A stretch of 64,000 nucleotides of DNA from Anaerolineae bacterium. GTDB taxonomy: Bacteria > Chloroflexota > Anaerolineae > 4572-78 > J111. The notes beneath the pieces were generated by a model, which was not told where the DNA came from, did not search any database, and was given only the letters and a program-made list of their open reading frames with translations. The stretch is taken from contig JAHDWA010000001.1 in the NCBI GenBank assembly GCA_023382535.1, positions 124,001 through 188,000 on the forward strand, in the 5' to 3' direction. A program made the position numbers and the translations under genes. Positions 26,670 to 36,123 of the stretch are shown here, one piece after another (position 1 is the stretch's first letter; each line of letters begins with the position of its first letter).

Positions 26670-28763
26670 CTACGCCGGCACCGGCACGCCATTTTTCTGG
26701 TTATGATCGGCCCATTCCCTGAACATCGCCTGAAACGTAAACTCCGGGGGAATACCCTCCACAATATCTTCCTCGATGACCGGCTGATGAGGGTCGTTAG
26801 CGCCGTTTCTGCTCACACCACCGCCTGGCGCCAGGAGCGGTTTTTTGATCGGCTGGGTGCGTTGAAAATAAGCATGGAGGGCCAGCTGAGCCGCCGCATT
26901 GAGGCGCAGTCCATATCCGTTCAAGCCAAATAACTGGGCGTTGACCCGACTCATTAGACAGCAGTGCGGATCGATATCGGCGCCCCAAAATTCCACGAGG
27001 TATTGATGGACGGCCCAGGCCGGAAAACACGAGGCGGCGGCCAGCATCATGACCCCTGAGCCAATGCAGGGCTCCATAAAGCGAAAAGGCTCGTAGTAGG
27101 GGCGCGCGGCAGGGATGATTTCGTAGTATAGGATCTCCCGGCGCCGCCTGGCCCGCTCCGCTTCTCTCTCCGCTCTTACCGCCGGGTCTAGCGGTTGCGT
27201 TTCCTCCTCTTTTGCCTCCTGGTCGTCAAAGACGCCTTGCAGGAGTAATTTAAAGGTCATGACCTTTCCGGCGATATTGTCTTCGTGGGTGCAGGCCGCC
27301 TTGAGCCGGTCCATAATCTCCCGTTCGCCGTCTGTAATGGTCATAAGGGCCATCATATAGGAGATATTCCACGGGGTGAAAAATTGTGCGTTCCAGCTGG
27401 GGTCGGTGTTGGCAAATAACATGTAAAGCGCCCCTAACCGGTCTGGTCCCATCAGGCCCATGCCCCACAAGTCCCGACCCCACAAGCCGCCGGCGGTGCT
27501 ATCCAGCAGCAGCGAAAAGGCCTGGCAAAAGTTCTGCCAGATAATCTTGAAGCCCTGCGGGTGATACCTGTTTTCATAACGGCTGCGTACCTCGGCAAAG
27601 AGCTGCTGCGCCTCCTCCGGCTCTTCGGGCAATCGCCCCGTTTCGCCAATGAACATGACATGATCGGGCAGCAGGCGCAGGGTCATTTCCACCATGCGAA
27701 TCCAATCGTTGAAGACGACCGAGGGCCGGTGACCGGAATGGTGGCAAACGGCCTGTAAGCATTTGATCATGTCCTTGACGTAGTCGGCCTGCCCCAGCAT
27801 CTCCACGCCTTTCTTCTTCTTCCCGCGCGAAGGAAAGAAAACGCCTTCAAGCTCGCTCTCCTCATCCGCTGGAGGAGTCGTCGTCGAAACAGGCGCTTGG
27901 TTCAGCCGTTTTTGTTCTTTCTTGTGGCGTTTCTTCGCCGCTCTTTCTAATTTTCGGCGCTCGTGCCTCGGCAGCGAGCCGTCAGGCTGATGACCTGTAC
28001 CGTTTGATGAGGGGGACGGGGACGAAAATAAATCTTCTGGCTCGACGAGTATGGGGCAGGGAACGATCTCCTGTGGAGACGTATCCGTGACCGGGATCAG
28101 TTCCCAGCCCCACCCCAGGAGATAAGCCTGGTAGACTTCGGACGAGGTTTCGAGGACCCGAATCTCGTCCAGGCGCGCTGCTAGCCGGGCGGAGGTGGGT
28201 TCGTACTCTGTCTCGGGAATGCCCTCAGCCTGGGCGCGACGGCGCACAACCTCAATCAGCGCACCTCGGGTCGGATCGGCCAGGCGCTCAAATCGGGCCG
28301 GTTCAAACAAGCGCTCGACCTGTTCGTAGACCGGCACAACTGCCGGTCTGAAGGCGGGCGGGATGGCGGTATAGCGGGTAAACAGCCCAGCCAGGCGCTC
28401 GTAAGCAGGGATCTGGTGCGGCCTGGCTGCCGGTTCGATGGCGGCAGAGACAAAAGCGACCAGTTCTTCATAGCTCAAGACTTGGCAGACGCTCTCCACC
28501 AGGGGATAGAACTTGTCCGGCTGCTCGCTCTCAAACCCGGCCCGCAAGGCGATCCGGGTTAGTTCAACCAGGTACGGCGAGGTCAGATCAGGTTTATCGG
28601 CGAAAATATCCTGAACTTTGGCATAGCCGGAAACGGCGCGGGGATCTTGGCCAGCATGAATCGCCAGGGCCAGGGCGATCGCCTCATCATCCGTCAGAGG
28701 CTCACGGGTTGTCACCAAAGGGGACTGCTCCCGATGTAGGGGTGAAGTAGGTAAGTAACTCAT
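26670..28763 (-). CDS. N6-methylase-like protein lacking NPPY, with C-terminal FQ-LF tag (697 aa)
   Basis: The C-terminal third looks like an N6-adenine methylase: Q-F-F-T-P-W-N-I (compare G-x-F-F-T-P), the SAM motif E-P-C-I-G-S-G at about 564-570 and G-A-D-I-D-P at about 594-599. The catalytic N-P-P-Y/F is missing, so methyl transfer is doubtful. The N-terminal 300 residues are helical. Lys/Arg-rich segments lie at about 265-295, with another K-K-K-K at about 320. The end carries T-F-Q-A-M-F-R-E, a tag shared with other proteins here. Shorter, more decayed relatives lie at 28782-29981 and 51830-53038. Role unknown; possibly a DNA-binding or structural component. Confidence 0.7.
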   Translation of the reverse strand: MSYLPTSPLHREQSPLVTTREPLTDDEAIALALAIHAGQDPRAVSGYAKVQDIFADKPDLTSPYLVELTRIALRAGFESEQPDKFYPLVESVCQVLSYEELVAFVSAAIEPAARPHQIPAYERLAGLFTRYTAIPPAFRPAVVPVYEQVERLFEPARFERLADPTRGALIEVVRRRAQAEGIPETEYEPTSARLAARLDEIRVLETSSEVYQAYLLGWGWELIPVTDTSPQEIVPCPILVEPEDLFSSPSPSSNGTGHQPDGSLPRHERRKLERAAKKRHKKEQKRLNQAPVSTTTPPADEESELEGVFFPSRGKKKKGVEMLGQADYVKDMIKCLQAVCHHSGHRPSVVFNDWIRMVEMTLRLLPDHVMFIGETGRLPEEPEEAQQLFAEVRSRYENRYHPQGFKIIWQNFCQAFSLLLDSTAGGLWGRDLWGMGLMGPDRLGALYMLFANTDPSWNAQFFTPWNISYMMALMTITDGEREIMDRLKAACTHEDNIAGKVMTFKLLLQGVFDDQEAKEEETQPLDPAVRAEREAERARRRREILYYEIIPAARPYYEPFRFMEPCIGSGVMMLAAASCFPAWAVHQYLVEFWGADIDPHCCLMSRVNAQLFGLNGYGLRLNAAAQLALHAYFQRTQPIKKPLLAPGGGVSRNGANDPHQPVIEEDIVEGIPPEFTFQAMFREWADHNQKNGVPVPA

Positions 28764-28781
28764 CGTTCAGTAAAACTCCTT

Positions 28782-29981
28782 TCAAATCCAATAGGGTTCG
28801 GCTCCGGGCGGGAATTCGATATATTCGTCATCTATACGAGGGGTGAAAAGATCGGCGAGGGTCAAAGACGGCAGCGCCGGCGTACTGGTCAGGGCAAATC
28901 CGCCCTGCTTATCCGGCTGGTAGTTCTCCCAGGCCAGCCTGAAAAAGTCGAGGACAGAGAAATCTGGTGGGATTACGCTCACCTGGCGAGGAACAGCCGC
29001 TTGCAGCAAGGCGTAATAATAGCCATTTAAACCCCACATCAGCTTGTTAATCTCAGTCATCAGTCGACACATGGTATCTGGCTCGTTCGAGGCCCAATGG
29101 ACCAGGTCACGGTGAACGGCCCAGGGTGGGAATTGAACGGCCATGGCCAGCAGCCTGGCGCCTGTGCCAGACCACGAGTCTATGAAGTTGAGTGATTTAT
29201 ACCCCCCCTGGATGGCAGCCGGGATCAGGCGAGTGGTCAGCCAGTTGTAAACCTGCGCCGGGTTGTTGGGCGCGGGCGCTTGCTTTAAAATGGATCGCCC
29301 TGCCTGGGTACGCTGGCAAGCCTCTTTGAGGCCGGTCAGAATATCCTTCTCCCCATACGGGAATCTGCTATGCGCTTCTTGAACCAGGGCCTCCCAGCTT
29401 AACAGGGGGTAGGGTTCCCACGTGGGATCGCGGAGGGCGTAGACAAGGTAAGTTCCGCCGACGATATCGGGTCCCATCCCTCGCCCGTTGGCATCCTGGA
29501 AATCCCACATGCTATGACGGAGACTTTCAAACAGAATCCTGGCAGCCTCGATATAGTGGTCCCAGACCTGGGGTGTTTTGCTGGCGTATCCTGAGCGTGG
29601 GAAGGCCCTGTCCACCTGGTGATACAGGGCCTGGACCACTTGAGTGGGTTGGTGGGTGCGAAAGTCCTGCATGGCCAGTGCCTGCAAATGCTCCGGCATG
29701 GCAATCAGGCCGTTGTTGACCAACAGCAACCAATGAAAAAAGACCTGGTGAGGTGGCGTGTTCACCACCCCTTCAACCTGTTCCAGGTGTTCGAGGATAC
29801 GTTGAGTGTAAGACCAGGTACCGGCCAAGCTGAGATCCGGTATCTGCCCGGCTGGCGGCGTCTCTTCTGTTTGAGAAAGCGCGGCATTCATTGAAATACC
29901 CCGACCCCATACCTCGGAGCGGTTTTGCTGTTTAGCTATTTTTTTTAATTCACGTATTTTGCGTTTGTTACGTGATGACAT
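28782..29981 (-). CDS. Degenerate methylase-like paralogue (399 aa)
   Basis: The start is ATG 29981 behind AGAAGGAG. The N terminus is basic (S-S-R-N-K-R-K-I-R). Residues about 268-320 align without gaps to the SAM region of the 697-aa neighbour: D-S-W-S-G-T-G replaces E-P-C-I-G-S-G and both reach G-L-N-G-Y at the same distance, but the acidic and catalytic motifs are lost. The upstream part shares the M-G-P-D-x-x-G pattern. The C terminus has S-L-T-L-A-D-L-F, a weak version of the FQ-LF tag. It lies 18 bp upstream of the 697-aa gene in the same operon and probably no longer binds SAM. Confidence 0.7.
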   Translation of the reverse strand: MSSRNKRKIRELKKIAKQQNRSEVWGRGISMNAALSQTEETPPAGQIPDLSLAGTWSYTQRILEHLEQVEGVVNTPPHQVFFHWLLLVNNGLIAMPEHLQALAMQDFRTHQPTQVVQALYHQVDRAFPRSGYASKTPQVWDHYIEAARILFESLRHSMWDFQDANGRGMGPDIVGGTYLVYALRDPTWEPYPLLSWEALVQEAHSRFPYGEKDILTGLKEACQRTQAGRSILKQAPAPNNPAQVYNWLTTRLIPAAIQGGYKSLNFIDSWSGTGARLLAMAVQFPPWAVHRDLVHWASNEPDTMCRLMTEINKLMWGLNGYYYALLQAAVPRQVSVIPPDFSVLDFFRLAWENYQPDKQGGFALTSTPALPSLTLADLFTPRIDDEYIEFPPGAEPYWI

Positions 29982-30031
29982 AATTTCTCCTTCTGAGAGA
30001 GGTGATATACGGCGGCGGAAGATGCGCCGGT

Positions 30032-30889
30032 TTAGGGAGTTGGTTGTTCCTGCCCGTTGGATGGCGGCTCCAGGTTGACCTGGCCGCTTTTAAGATTGAT
30101 GAGGATGGGAGCGCCAATCAGCTCGCCTACTGCGGACGATTCCGCTGCCTTGAGGCGGTCAAAGATATCCAGAACGATCGTCTCTTCGTCTTGGAAGGTA
30201 ATATGCAGGCAGCGCTCCACCCCGCCGACGAGGCCGATGAAATAGCCTTCCAGTTTTTCCATGTGGTAAATGTGTCGCTGTCTGCCATTCTTTTTAAGCT
30301 CCTTGCGGGCTTGAAGCACCAAGGCTGGGTCGGGTTGGAATAATTCATAGACCCCTTCGGCCTCGGGAATTTCGGCCAGGCGGCACAGAGCCAGGTGAAC
30401 CAGTCGTTCGGCCTGGAAGGGAGCCAACTGGATATTCTCGATCACCTGCTTGCAAACCCCGGTAAACCAGCTCTTAAACTGCTCCGGCGACGTGGCCACA
30501 TCTTCCTCGATCCGTTGGGTGACAACAGCCGTGACGTAGGCGATATTTACCTGCTCGACCAGTCCCTGGGTCATGCGGGCCATTTGATTCAAACTGGATA
30601 CCAGGTGGCCCAGGTCGCGCGCCGGCAACTGCCCCTGGGCAATGAGTGTTTCGAGAGGCAGCACGGGCCGGTCGGGCCGAAATTCCCAGGTGCCCCGCTC
30701 TTCCGCGCTGGGGTGGATGTTGTAGAAGGTCAGAATATCAGCGATTTCGTCTTGCTCGCCGGCCTCGCTTTCTTGCCAGCCGGTTGACAATCCGTTCAGG
30801 ATGACCTCCTGAGCGATCAGGCTGGCCACCATCTGCGCGTCGTGGACGGCCAGGTTGTATGTTTTTTGAGGAGTGTTGTTGTTGGTCAT
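30032..30889 (-). CDS. Unknown protein, 285 aa
   Basis: The product is soluble and mainly helical, starting MTNNNTPQKTYNLAVHDAQM. It has no recognised motif. A mid-section with repeated Q-hydrophobic patterns (about 90-180) and a strand-rich end (about 215-270) are the only landmarks. Its first 50 codons overlap, in another frame, the end of the gene at 30738-31253. It precedes the methylase-like genes by 50 bp and is probably in the same operon. Confidence 0.65.
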   Translation of the reverse strand: MTNNNTPQKTYNLAVHDAQMVASLIAQEVILNGLSTGWQESEAGEQDEIADILTFYNIHPSAEERGTWEFRPDRPVLPLETLIAQGQLPARDLGHLVSSLNQMARMTQGLVEQVNIAYVTAVVTQRIEEDVATSPEQFKSWFTGVCKQVIENIQLAPFQAERLVHLALCRLAEIPEAEGVYELFQPDPALVLQARKELKKNGRQRHIYHMEKLEGYFIGLVGGVERCLHITFQDEETIVLDIFDRLKAAESSAVGELIGAPILINLKSGQVNLEPPSNGQEQPTP

Positions 30890-31253
30890 CTTTCTTTTTC
30901 TTGGCTCCCTTTTTCCTTTTGGATTGATTCATGTCCCGATTTTCAACCAGGGTTATGTGGGTCTGGCGTTTGGCCGGGGTTCGGACGTGGCTGGTCGAGA
31001 CCATGACCACAACCTGCCCATCGGCCAGGCTATAGCGGGAAATCACTTTGATATCCTTATCGAGAATTCCCTTTCCAGTCACTATCAAGGTATTAACCTG
31101 GCGGCGCTTGTCGTCGACGTCGCCCCAGTCGCCGGCGATGTGCCGTTGCAACAGGGTCAACCCGCTCATCCCCAACGTCCGCAAGGCCTCCTGTGCTTGC
31201 GGCGAGTAGTAAATTTTGCCGGGAGGAAAAGAATTTTCAGAAGAAGATGGCAT
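30738..31253 (-). CDS. GKIYYSP-type accessory protein with long basic tail (171 aa)
   Basis: The first 105 residues match a small family I know from plasmids and genomic islands: G-K-I-Y-Y-S-P-x-A-Q-E-A-L, L-L-Q-R-H-I-A-G-D-W-G-D-V-D, then I-S-R-Y-S-L and I-T-L-V-E. Function is unknown, but it is a useful marker of mobile DNA. Relatives normally stop near residue 110. Here a Lys/Arg-rich extension (K-R-K-K-G-A-K-K-K-K and beyond) runs 150 nt into the next gene in a different frame. That tail may be real and DNA-binding, or the result of an indel near the natural stop. Confidence 0.65.
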   Translation of the reverse strand: MPSSSENSFPPGKIYYSPQAQEALRTLGMSGLTLLQRHIAGDWGDVDDKRRQVNTLIVTGKGILDKDIKVISRYSLADGQVVVMVSTSHVRTPAKRQTHITLVENRDMNQSKRKKGAKKKKDDQQQHSSKNIQPGRPRRADGGQPDRSGGHPERIVNRLARKRGRRARRNR

Positions 31254-31461
31254 AAACTTTCCTTTTCTACAGATAATAGCCGTGGGTTGACCCCAAAATC
31301 AGAGCCAACCCGCCCAGCTAAGGTAAAGTTGTTTTTTGGATTCGATTTTGTCAGGTGGTCAACTCTTGAGGCAAGGCGGCGGAAATAAACTTGACCGCAG
31401 CCTCTTCAGACAGCCACAAATTGTCGTCGGAGGATGGCTCTGCTCCTTTTTCAAATTTTGG

Positions 31462-32385
31462 TTAGTCTTCTAGCTCTTTATAATCGCCCTCCGCAAAGAA
31501 ATTAAAGAGCCCGATCAGGGCGTTTTGATGCTGCTCACTCCATTCAAGCAGTCTATCGAACTGATGGAGGACAGCTTTGGCCTGCTGCCAGAAGCGCCGA
31601 ACGGAGTCAATCTCCCCCCAGGAGAAACGGTAATGGTAACCTAACCGGCAAGCTACCCCTTCTTCGAGCCATCTTACCGCTGGGTTATCCAGGAGAGGAT
31701 TGCCGCTGGTGCGGGTCGACCAGCGGGCCAGGTCAGGCAGCATACGTACCAGCTCCGGAAAGCGATACGGGTACCTTTCGACCTCGTACAGCCGCTCCCA
31801 GGCTGCTTGCCGTTCAGCCTCAGTCCAGGCATCGTCAAAATAATCGTAGACCTCTAATCCAATCAATAAATCAGAACTCATGGAAGTCAGGGCTTTGTCG
31901 TCGGACAGCAGGATATACATCAATTCTATGAGCGGATAATCATGAATGGTCTGGATCGAAAAGCCGTACTGTTTTACCGGGATATGGCGGAGGAAATAGG
32001 CCAACAGCTTCCCGTTTTCGGCCTCATCGGACTCCCAGATATGCAGGCGATCCTTGAAGTCTGCCCAGTTAACCTCAAACCAATCTGCTGCCTCTGCGGT
32101 TTTAAGAATGTGGGTCAAGATTTCCGGCCAGATCGGGTGGGATAGCGCTGGGTATCTCTTAAAGGATTCGGGGAAGAGTTGTTTGAGTAAGAGGAGCGCA
32201 TTTCCGGTCCGGCTATACGCTTGCAACCACCGGGTCATAGCCTCCAGCTTAACCGGGCGCAGGCGACTGAGCGCTGTGGTGGGCTTGAGTTGATCTCTGC
32301 CGGGCCAAGAGAAAGAATCAGTTGTGGCGGGGAGGTCAGGCGAGGTGGCAGAAGGCGGAGGAATCGGCGGGACGAATTTTAGCAA
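31462..32385 (-). CDS. Unknown protein, 307 aa, possibly truncated by a stop codon
   Basis: The probable start is TTG 32385 after a GGGAG site; an ATG in another frame lies just upstream. A Pro-rich N terminus (about 5-20) is followed by a helical, Trp- and Tyr-rich protein with no known motif. It ends Y-K-E-L-E-D. After the TAA the same frame stays open and coding-like for another 36 codons (with D-N-L-W-L-S-E-E-A-A-V-K-F) to a TGA at 31351-31353. The present stop may therefore be a nonsense mutation or a readthrough site. It is the first gene of the minus-strand group. Confidence 0.6.
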   Translation of the reverse strand: MLKFVPPIPPPSATSPDLPATTDSFSWPGRDQLKPTTALSRLRPVKLEAMTRWLQAYSRTGNALLLLKQLFPESFKRYPALSHPIWPEILTHILKTAEAADWFEVNWADFKDRLHIWESDEAENGKLLAYFLRHIPVKQYGFSIQTIHDYPLIELMYILLSDDKALTSMSSDLLIGLEVYDYFDDAWTEAERQAAWERLYEVERYPYRFPELVRMLPDLARWSTRTSGNPLLDNPAVRWLEEGVACRLGYHYRFSWGEIDSVRRFWQQAKAVLHQFDRLLEWSEQHQNALIGLFNFFAEGDYKELED

Positions 32386-32570
32386 GGGTGACTGCTCCCA
32401 TCATTTGGTTTGTTATGCCTTGCTAGCGAGCCTGCTCAAAGGCTGCTATATCCCCAGGACGAAAAGCCAACAGGCGACCTACCCGAATAATTGGCCCTAT
32501 TGCCACACCCCGACAAGCGAAATTGCGTGATCGCTAAAATCAAAATAAACTGCAGGTAGAGGAACGATAA

Positions 32571-33779
32571 ATGATGGAAGCCCAACCGGCCTATTGGGCC
32601 GAGCCACTCACCTGGGAATTTGAAGCCAGGATTACGCAAAAAACAAGCCTGGATAATGGCCAATTTGAGGTCACTCTGGAAAAGAGTTACTTTTATCCCA
32701 CCGGAGGTGGCCAACCTCACGACACCGGGGCCTTGGGGGAGGCGCGAGTCATTGATGTCTTTCGGGCTGAGGATGGGACGGTCGTGCATCGGGTTGAGGG
32801 GGATGTTTCAGACCCTGTGGTGACTGCCCGGATTGACCGCGACCGGCGGCTGGGCCATATGCAGCACCATTCCGCCCAGCATATCGTGTCGCGCGCCCTG
32901 GAACAGATCCTCGGACTGGAGACGCTCTCCGCCAGGATCAGTGCCGACTCTCCCTCGACCGTTGATGTGCCCGACGTCGAGGTGAGCGGGTCTGATCTGG
33001 CCCAGGTCGAGCATCTGGCCAATCAACTTGTGTTCGAGAACCGGCCGATCAAAACCTACTTTATTACCGAAGATCAACTGGAAACAGTGCCTTTGCGCCG
33101 TCCACCCAAAGTGAGCGAGCAGATCCGGGTGGTTGAAGTAGAGGCGTTTGATTACTCGGCCTGTGGCGGGACGCATTGTCCTTATACGGGTATGATGGGT
33201 CTGATCAAAATCGTGAAAACCGAGCGGAAGAACAAAAAGCTGCGGCTCCACTTTGTGGCCGGGCAGCAGGCCCTGACCTATTTCCAACATTATCAGCAGG
33301 TGGTGACCGACCTATGCCAGCAACTGAACACCCGGCCTGAGGAAGTCGTGAGGCTAGTCAACCGGCATATGGCGCAACTGTCGGTGGCAGAACGGGAGAT
33401 AAGGAGCCTGCAGGCCGAGGTCCTATCGTTTGAAGCCCAGCAGTTGAATGCCCAGGCAGAACCCATCGGGGCGGTGCGCCTGGTGACGAAGCTCTATCCG
33501 AATCGGTCGATGAGCGAGCTGCGCGAATTGGCCAAGCGGTTGCCGATGCAAGATAATTTGGTGGCTGTGTTAGGTGGGTACGAGGGTCAAAAATTGACCT
33601 TGGTGGTCAGTTGCGCCGCAGGAGCCGAGAGCAGCGCCCGAGAGCTGCTGGCCCATTATCTAGCCCAAATAAAGGGCCAGGGCAGCGGCGATGCCCAGTT
33701 GGCTCAGGGCGGTGGTAGTGCCACCCCTGAGCAAGTAGAGCAGCTGTTGGCCCAGACACGGGCTTTTTTAGAGAGCTAA
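32571..33779 (+). CDS. Alanyl-tRNA editing protein AlaX-type, with DHHA1 domain
   Basis: This stand-alone editing protein hydrolyses mischarged Ser- or Gly-tRNA(Ala). The 402-residue product has the N-terminal Y-F-Y-P-T-G-G-G-Q-P-H-D-T-G motif (about 41-55), the zinc site H-H-S-A-Q-H (about 99-104) with C-G-G-T-H (about 196-200), and a C-terminal DHHA1-like domain with G-G-G-S-A near the end. The length fits the large AlaX form. Codon use and family point to a chromosomal origin. A cupin gene follows 20 bp downstream. Confidence 0.9.
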   Translation: MMEAQPAYWAEPLTWEFEARITQKTSLDNGQFEVTLEKSYFYPTGGGQPHDTGALGEARVIDVFRAEDGTVVHRVEGDVSDPVVTARIDRDRRLGHMQHHSAQHIVSRALEQILGLETLSARISADSPSTVDVPDVEVSGSDLAQVEHLANQLVFENRPIKTYFITEDQLETVPLRRPPKVSEQIRVVEVEAFDYSACGGTHCPYTGMMGLIKIVKTERKNKKLRLHFVAGQQALTYFQHYQQVVTDLCQQLNTRPEEVVRLVNRHMAQLSVAEREIRSLQAEVLSFEAQQLNAQAEPIGAVRLVTKLYPNRSMSELRELAKRLPMQDNLVAVLGGYEGQKLTLVVSCAAGAESSARELLAHYLAQIKGQGSGDAQLAQGGGSATPEQVEQLLAQTRAFLES

Positions 33780-33798
33780 GGGCGAAAGGAGCATTTCA

Positions 33799-34416
33799 AT
33801 GGCCGACGAATTTAGGTGTGACACCCCCGAGGTGCGGAGCTTTATTGGCCAGGTCAAGGAGATTGTGGCTGGAACCGACTCGGTCACGGAACGGCTGGCG
33901 GCCATCCGACCGCTGTTTAGCCAGATGTTGGCTGATCCCGGCTGGCTGCCTGAGGAATTCCGCCGCACCTACGAAGCGGGGGGCATGGGCCAAGGAATTG
34001 CCAACTGGTTGTTGTACCGAGATACCACAGGCAACCTGTCTTTGTCGGCATTGGTGCTGTCGCCCGGTGCAGCCACCCCGGTACACGATCATCTGGCCTG
34101 GGGGTTGGTGGGGCTGTATGTGGGCGAGCAGGCGGAGGAAGTCTACGAACCAGTGGCGCCGGTCGGGGCTGAAGATAGCCACGCCGATTTGAAGTTGGTC
34201 GCCCAAAATCGGCTCAAGGGTGGCTCTTTCTACGAGCTGATCCCGCCAACCGGCGACATCCATCGGGTCATCACCACCAGTGCCGAACCCTCCATCTCCC
34301 TGCATTTGCTGGGCAACGATGTGGGCTGCGTCTTACGCCATCGTTTCGAGCCGGCCACCGGCGAGGTCGCCCCGTTCCGTTCAGGCTATACCAACCAGGA
34401 TTGTCAGGCGAATTGA
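33799..34416 (+). CDS. Cupin dioxygenase-like protein (cysteine dioxygenase family)
   Basis: The 205-residue product has the type I cysteine dioxygenase cupin pattern: T-P-V-H-D-H-L-A-W-G at about 93-102 supplies two iron-binding His, and G-D-I-H-R-V-I at about 152-158 supplies the third. The preferred substrate (cysteine, 3-mercaptopropionate or another thiol) cannot be told. An AAGGAG site precedes ATG 33799. It lies 20 bp after the AlaX gene and is probably co-transcribed with it. Confidence 0.75.
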   Translation: MADEFRCDTPEVRSFIGQVKEIVAGTDSVTERLAAIRPLFSQMLADPGWLPEEFRRTYEAGGMGQGIANWLLYRDTTGNLSLSALVLSPGAATPVHDHLAWGLVGLYVGEQAEEVYEPVAPVGAEDSHADLKLVAQNRLKGGSFYELIPPTGDIHRVITTSAEPSISLHLLGNDVGCVLRHRFEPATGEVAPFRSGYTNQDCQAN

Positions 34417-34489
34417 CAGCCTTCACACCTACCCCGCCGGTGAGCATGGCTAGGTCGCTGCCTTCGACTCTGCACCGCAGCCTTCCATT

Positions 34490-34993
34490 TCACTTGCCGC
34501 GGTGTGTCAGCGTATCCCACTGGGCGCCACTCAGTTCATAAGCCTGGCCAAAGCCCAGCACCAACTGGCCTGAGGTGGGGCTCAATTTGAACAGTTGAAA
34601 ATCAGGTAGGGCTTCGAGCAGTTCGGCCATTGGGCCAAAGCGGTCGTGGTACTGGGCTATCACGTGGTTCCATTCCAGGCTATGGCGAGTGAGGGGAGTG
34701 GCCTGGCATTGAAAAGTCAACCGCTGGCGGGCAAAAAGCTGTGCTGCGGCGGCTTCATCTTCAATGAGCATCAGGTTGGCTTGCCCCTTGTGCTGCAGAT
34801 TGGCCGTATGGGCGGCCAGTTGACTGATAAAGATGTAGAACTGCTTGTGCTCGTCGACAACATAGGGCGCATAGCTGACCAGGGGCGAGCCGTCTTGATT
34901 CACCGTGGCCAACATTAGGCTTTGCTGATGGCTCAGCAGGCGCTCATAGGCCCGGTAGGCATCGGCCAAGTTGTTGTTGGTGTCACGCATCAA
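34490..34993 (-). CDS. HugZ-like FMN/heme-binding split-barrel protein
   Basis: The 167-residue product is of the pyridoxamine 5'-phosphate oxidase-like fold. It has S-L-M-L-A-T-V-N-Q-D-G-S-P-L-V-S-Y-A-P near 20-38 and a later L-V-L-G-F-G-Q-A-Y segment typical of HugZ-type heme-utilisation proteins. Whether it binds FMN or heme is not determinable. The start overlaps the end of the MaoC-like gene by 11 nt, so the two are translated together. Confidence 0.75.
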   Translation of the reverse strand: MMRDTNNNLADAYRAYERLLSHQQSLMLATVNQDGSPLVSYAPYVVDEHKQFYIFISQLAAHTANLQHKGQANLMLIEDEAAAAQLFARQRLTFQCQATPLTRHSLEWNHVIAQYHDRFGPMAELLEALPDFQLFKLSPTSGQLVLGFGQAYELSGAQWDTLTHRGK

Positions 34994-35489
34994 GACCGAT
35001 CCCTTCTTGAGGAACCTCTCGGCAGAGCATAAAATTCGCGGCGGTCATACTCATCACCACCTCGTCTACCTGGTTCAGGACTTCGACGAAGGAGCGGACG
35101 ATTCCCCGATCCGGCTTTGATCGGGAACGCTTGGTTTCCAGGATGGTCACCCGCACCGACAGCGCGTCTCCGGGCCGCACTGGCTTGAGCCAGCGCAGTT
35201 CATCAATCCCAGGCGACCCCAGGCTGGCAACCTTGGAGAGGTAATGATCCACAATCAGCCGCATCATCAGGCTGGCAGTGTGCCAGCCACTGGCAATCAA
35301 CCCGCCAAACACCGTCTGCTGGGCAGCTTCCGGTTCGACGTGAAAGGGTTGTGGGTCAAAACGCCGGGCAAAGGCGATCACCTCAGCTTCCTCGACCGCA
35401 ATGGGGCCGAACTCGTGGACCGAGCCGGCGACGTAATCCTCGAAGTAGCGGTTTTCAATGGGGACAGTAAACATAGCCTTACTCATCAA
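34983..35489 (-). CDS. MaoC-family hot-dog dehydratase-like protein
   Basis: The 168-residue product has a hot-dog fold with R-Y-F-E-D-Y-V-A-G near the start, R-F-D-P-Q-P-F-H-V (catalytic Asp and His) at about 43-51 and G-G-L-I-A-S-G-W-H-T at about 65-74. These are the signature of MaoC/R-specific enoyl-CoA hydratases. It probably acts on a CoA thioester; the substrate is unknown. ATG 35477 is an alternative start. It is a chromosome-type gene paired with the HugZ-like gene. Confidence 0.8.
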   Translation of the reverse strand: MMSKAMFTVPIENRYFEDYVAGSVHEFGPIAVEEAEVIAFARRFDPQPFHVEPEAAQQTVFGGLIASGWHTASLMMRLIVDHYLSKVASLGSPGIDELRWLKPVRPGDALSVRVTILETKRSRSKPDRGIVRSFVEVLNQVDEVVMSMTAANFMLCREVPQEGIGLDA

Positions 35490-36123
35490 CCTCGTGAAAT
35501 ATGATTTTGATTCAGCAATGGGATCTGGCGTATTTGTTAGGGGTCATTATGGCCTTAGTGTACTCCAAAAAATAGACACATTCAAGCCGTAAGAGGATTA
35601 ACTTCAAGCGAGGCCAAGGGGCTGCTCCTCGAACCAACAGCTGGGTTACCCGGAATTGTTACCCTGCATCTCTTGGGATCAATGATGGAGCTATCTAAAA
35701 GGATTTGAACCACAAGCAGAAGCCTGAATATACCCACCGTTGTGCTATAATAATCGCAACTCACTCAAATTGCTTACCCTTATATAAGTGTTTGATAAAC
35801 GCTGGGCTATCATGCCTTTCCATCAATCTTAATAACAAGATTGAGCAACTTGAGGCCAGGAGTTTGCAATGGTTATTAGCTTGGGCGTGAGAAGGGCTGA
35901 GGTAGGTTGAAGCGGTCTGGGTGAGGATGCCGGCAAGCTACCTTATCCAGTGGTCAACAGACGCGTTCCCAGCCCTAAAGCTGACGGAAGAAGAACTGAT
36001 CCGGCTCTGCGCCTGCTGGCAGGCAACCAGCGGGTTGTCGAAACGCCGGCGCCGTTCAGCTCAAGAATCTCTGGCGGATGGTTTGGGCCACTCCAGGTCT
36101 GGTGGCTTCTTGTTGGCCATAGC
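35490..36123. other. 634-bp gap without a clear gene
   Basis: The AT-rich 35500-35580 part lies upstream of the MaoC-like start and may hold its promoter. A plus-strand frame from 35921 reads coding-like for about 65 residues (with L-T-E-E-E-L-I-R-L-C) and then runs into the antisense of the next gene. It may be the start of a truncated gene. I see nothing else. Confidence 0.35.
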
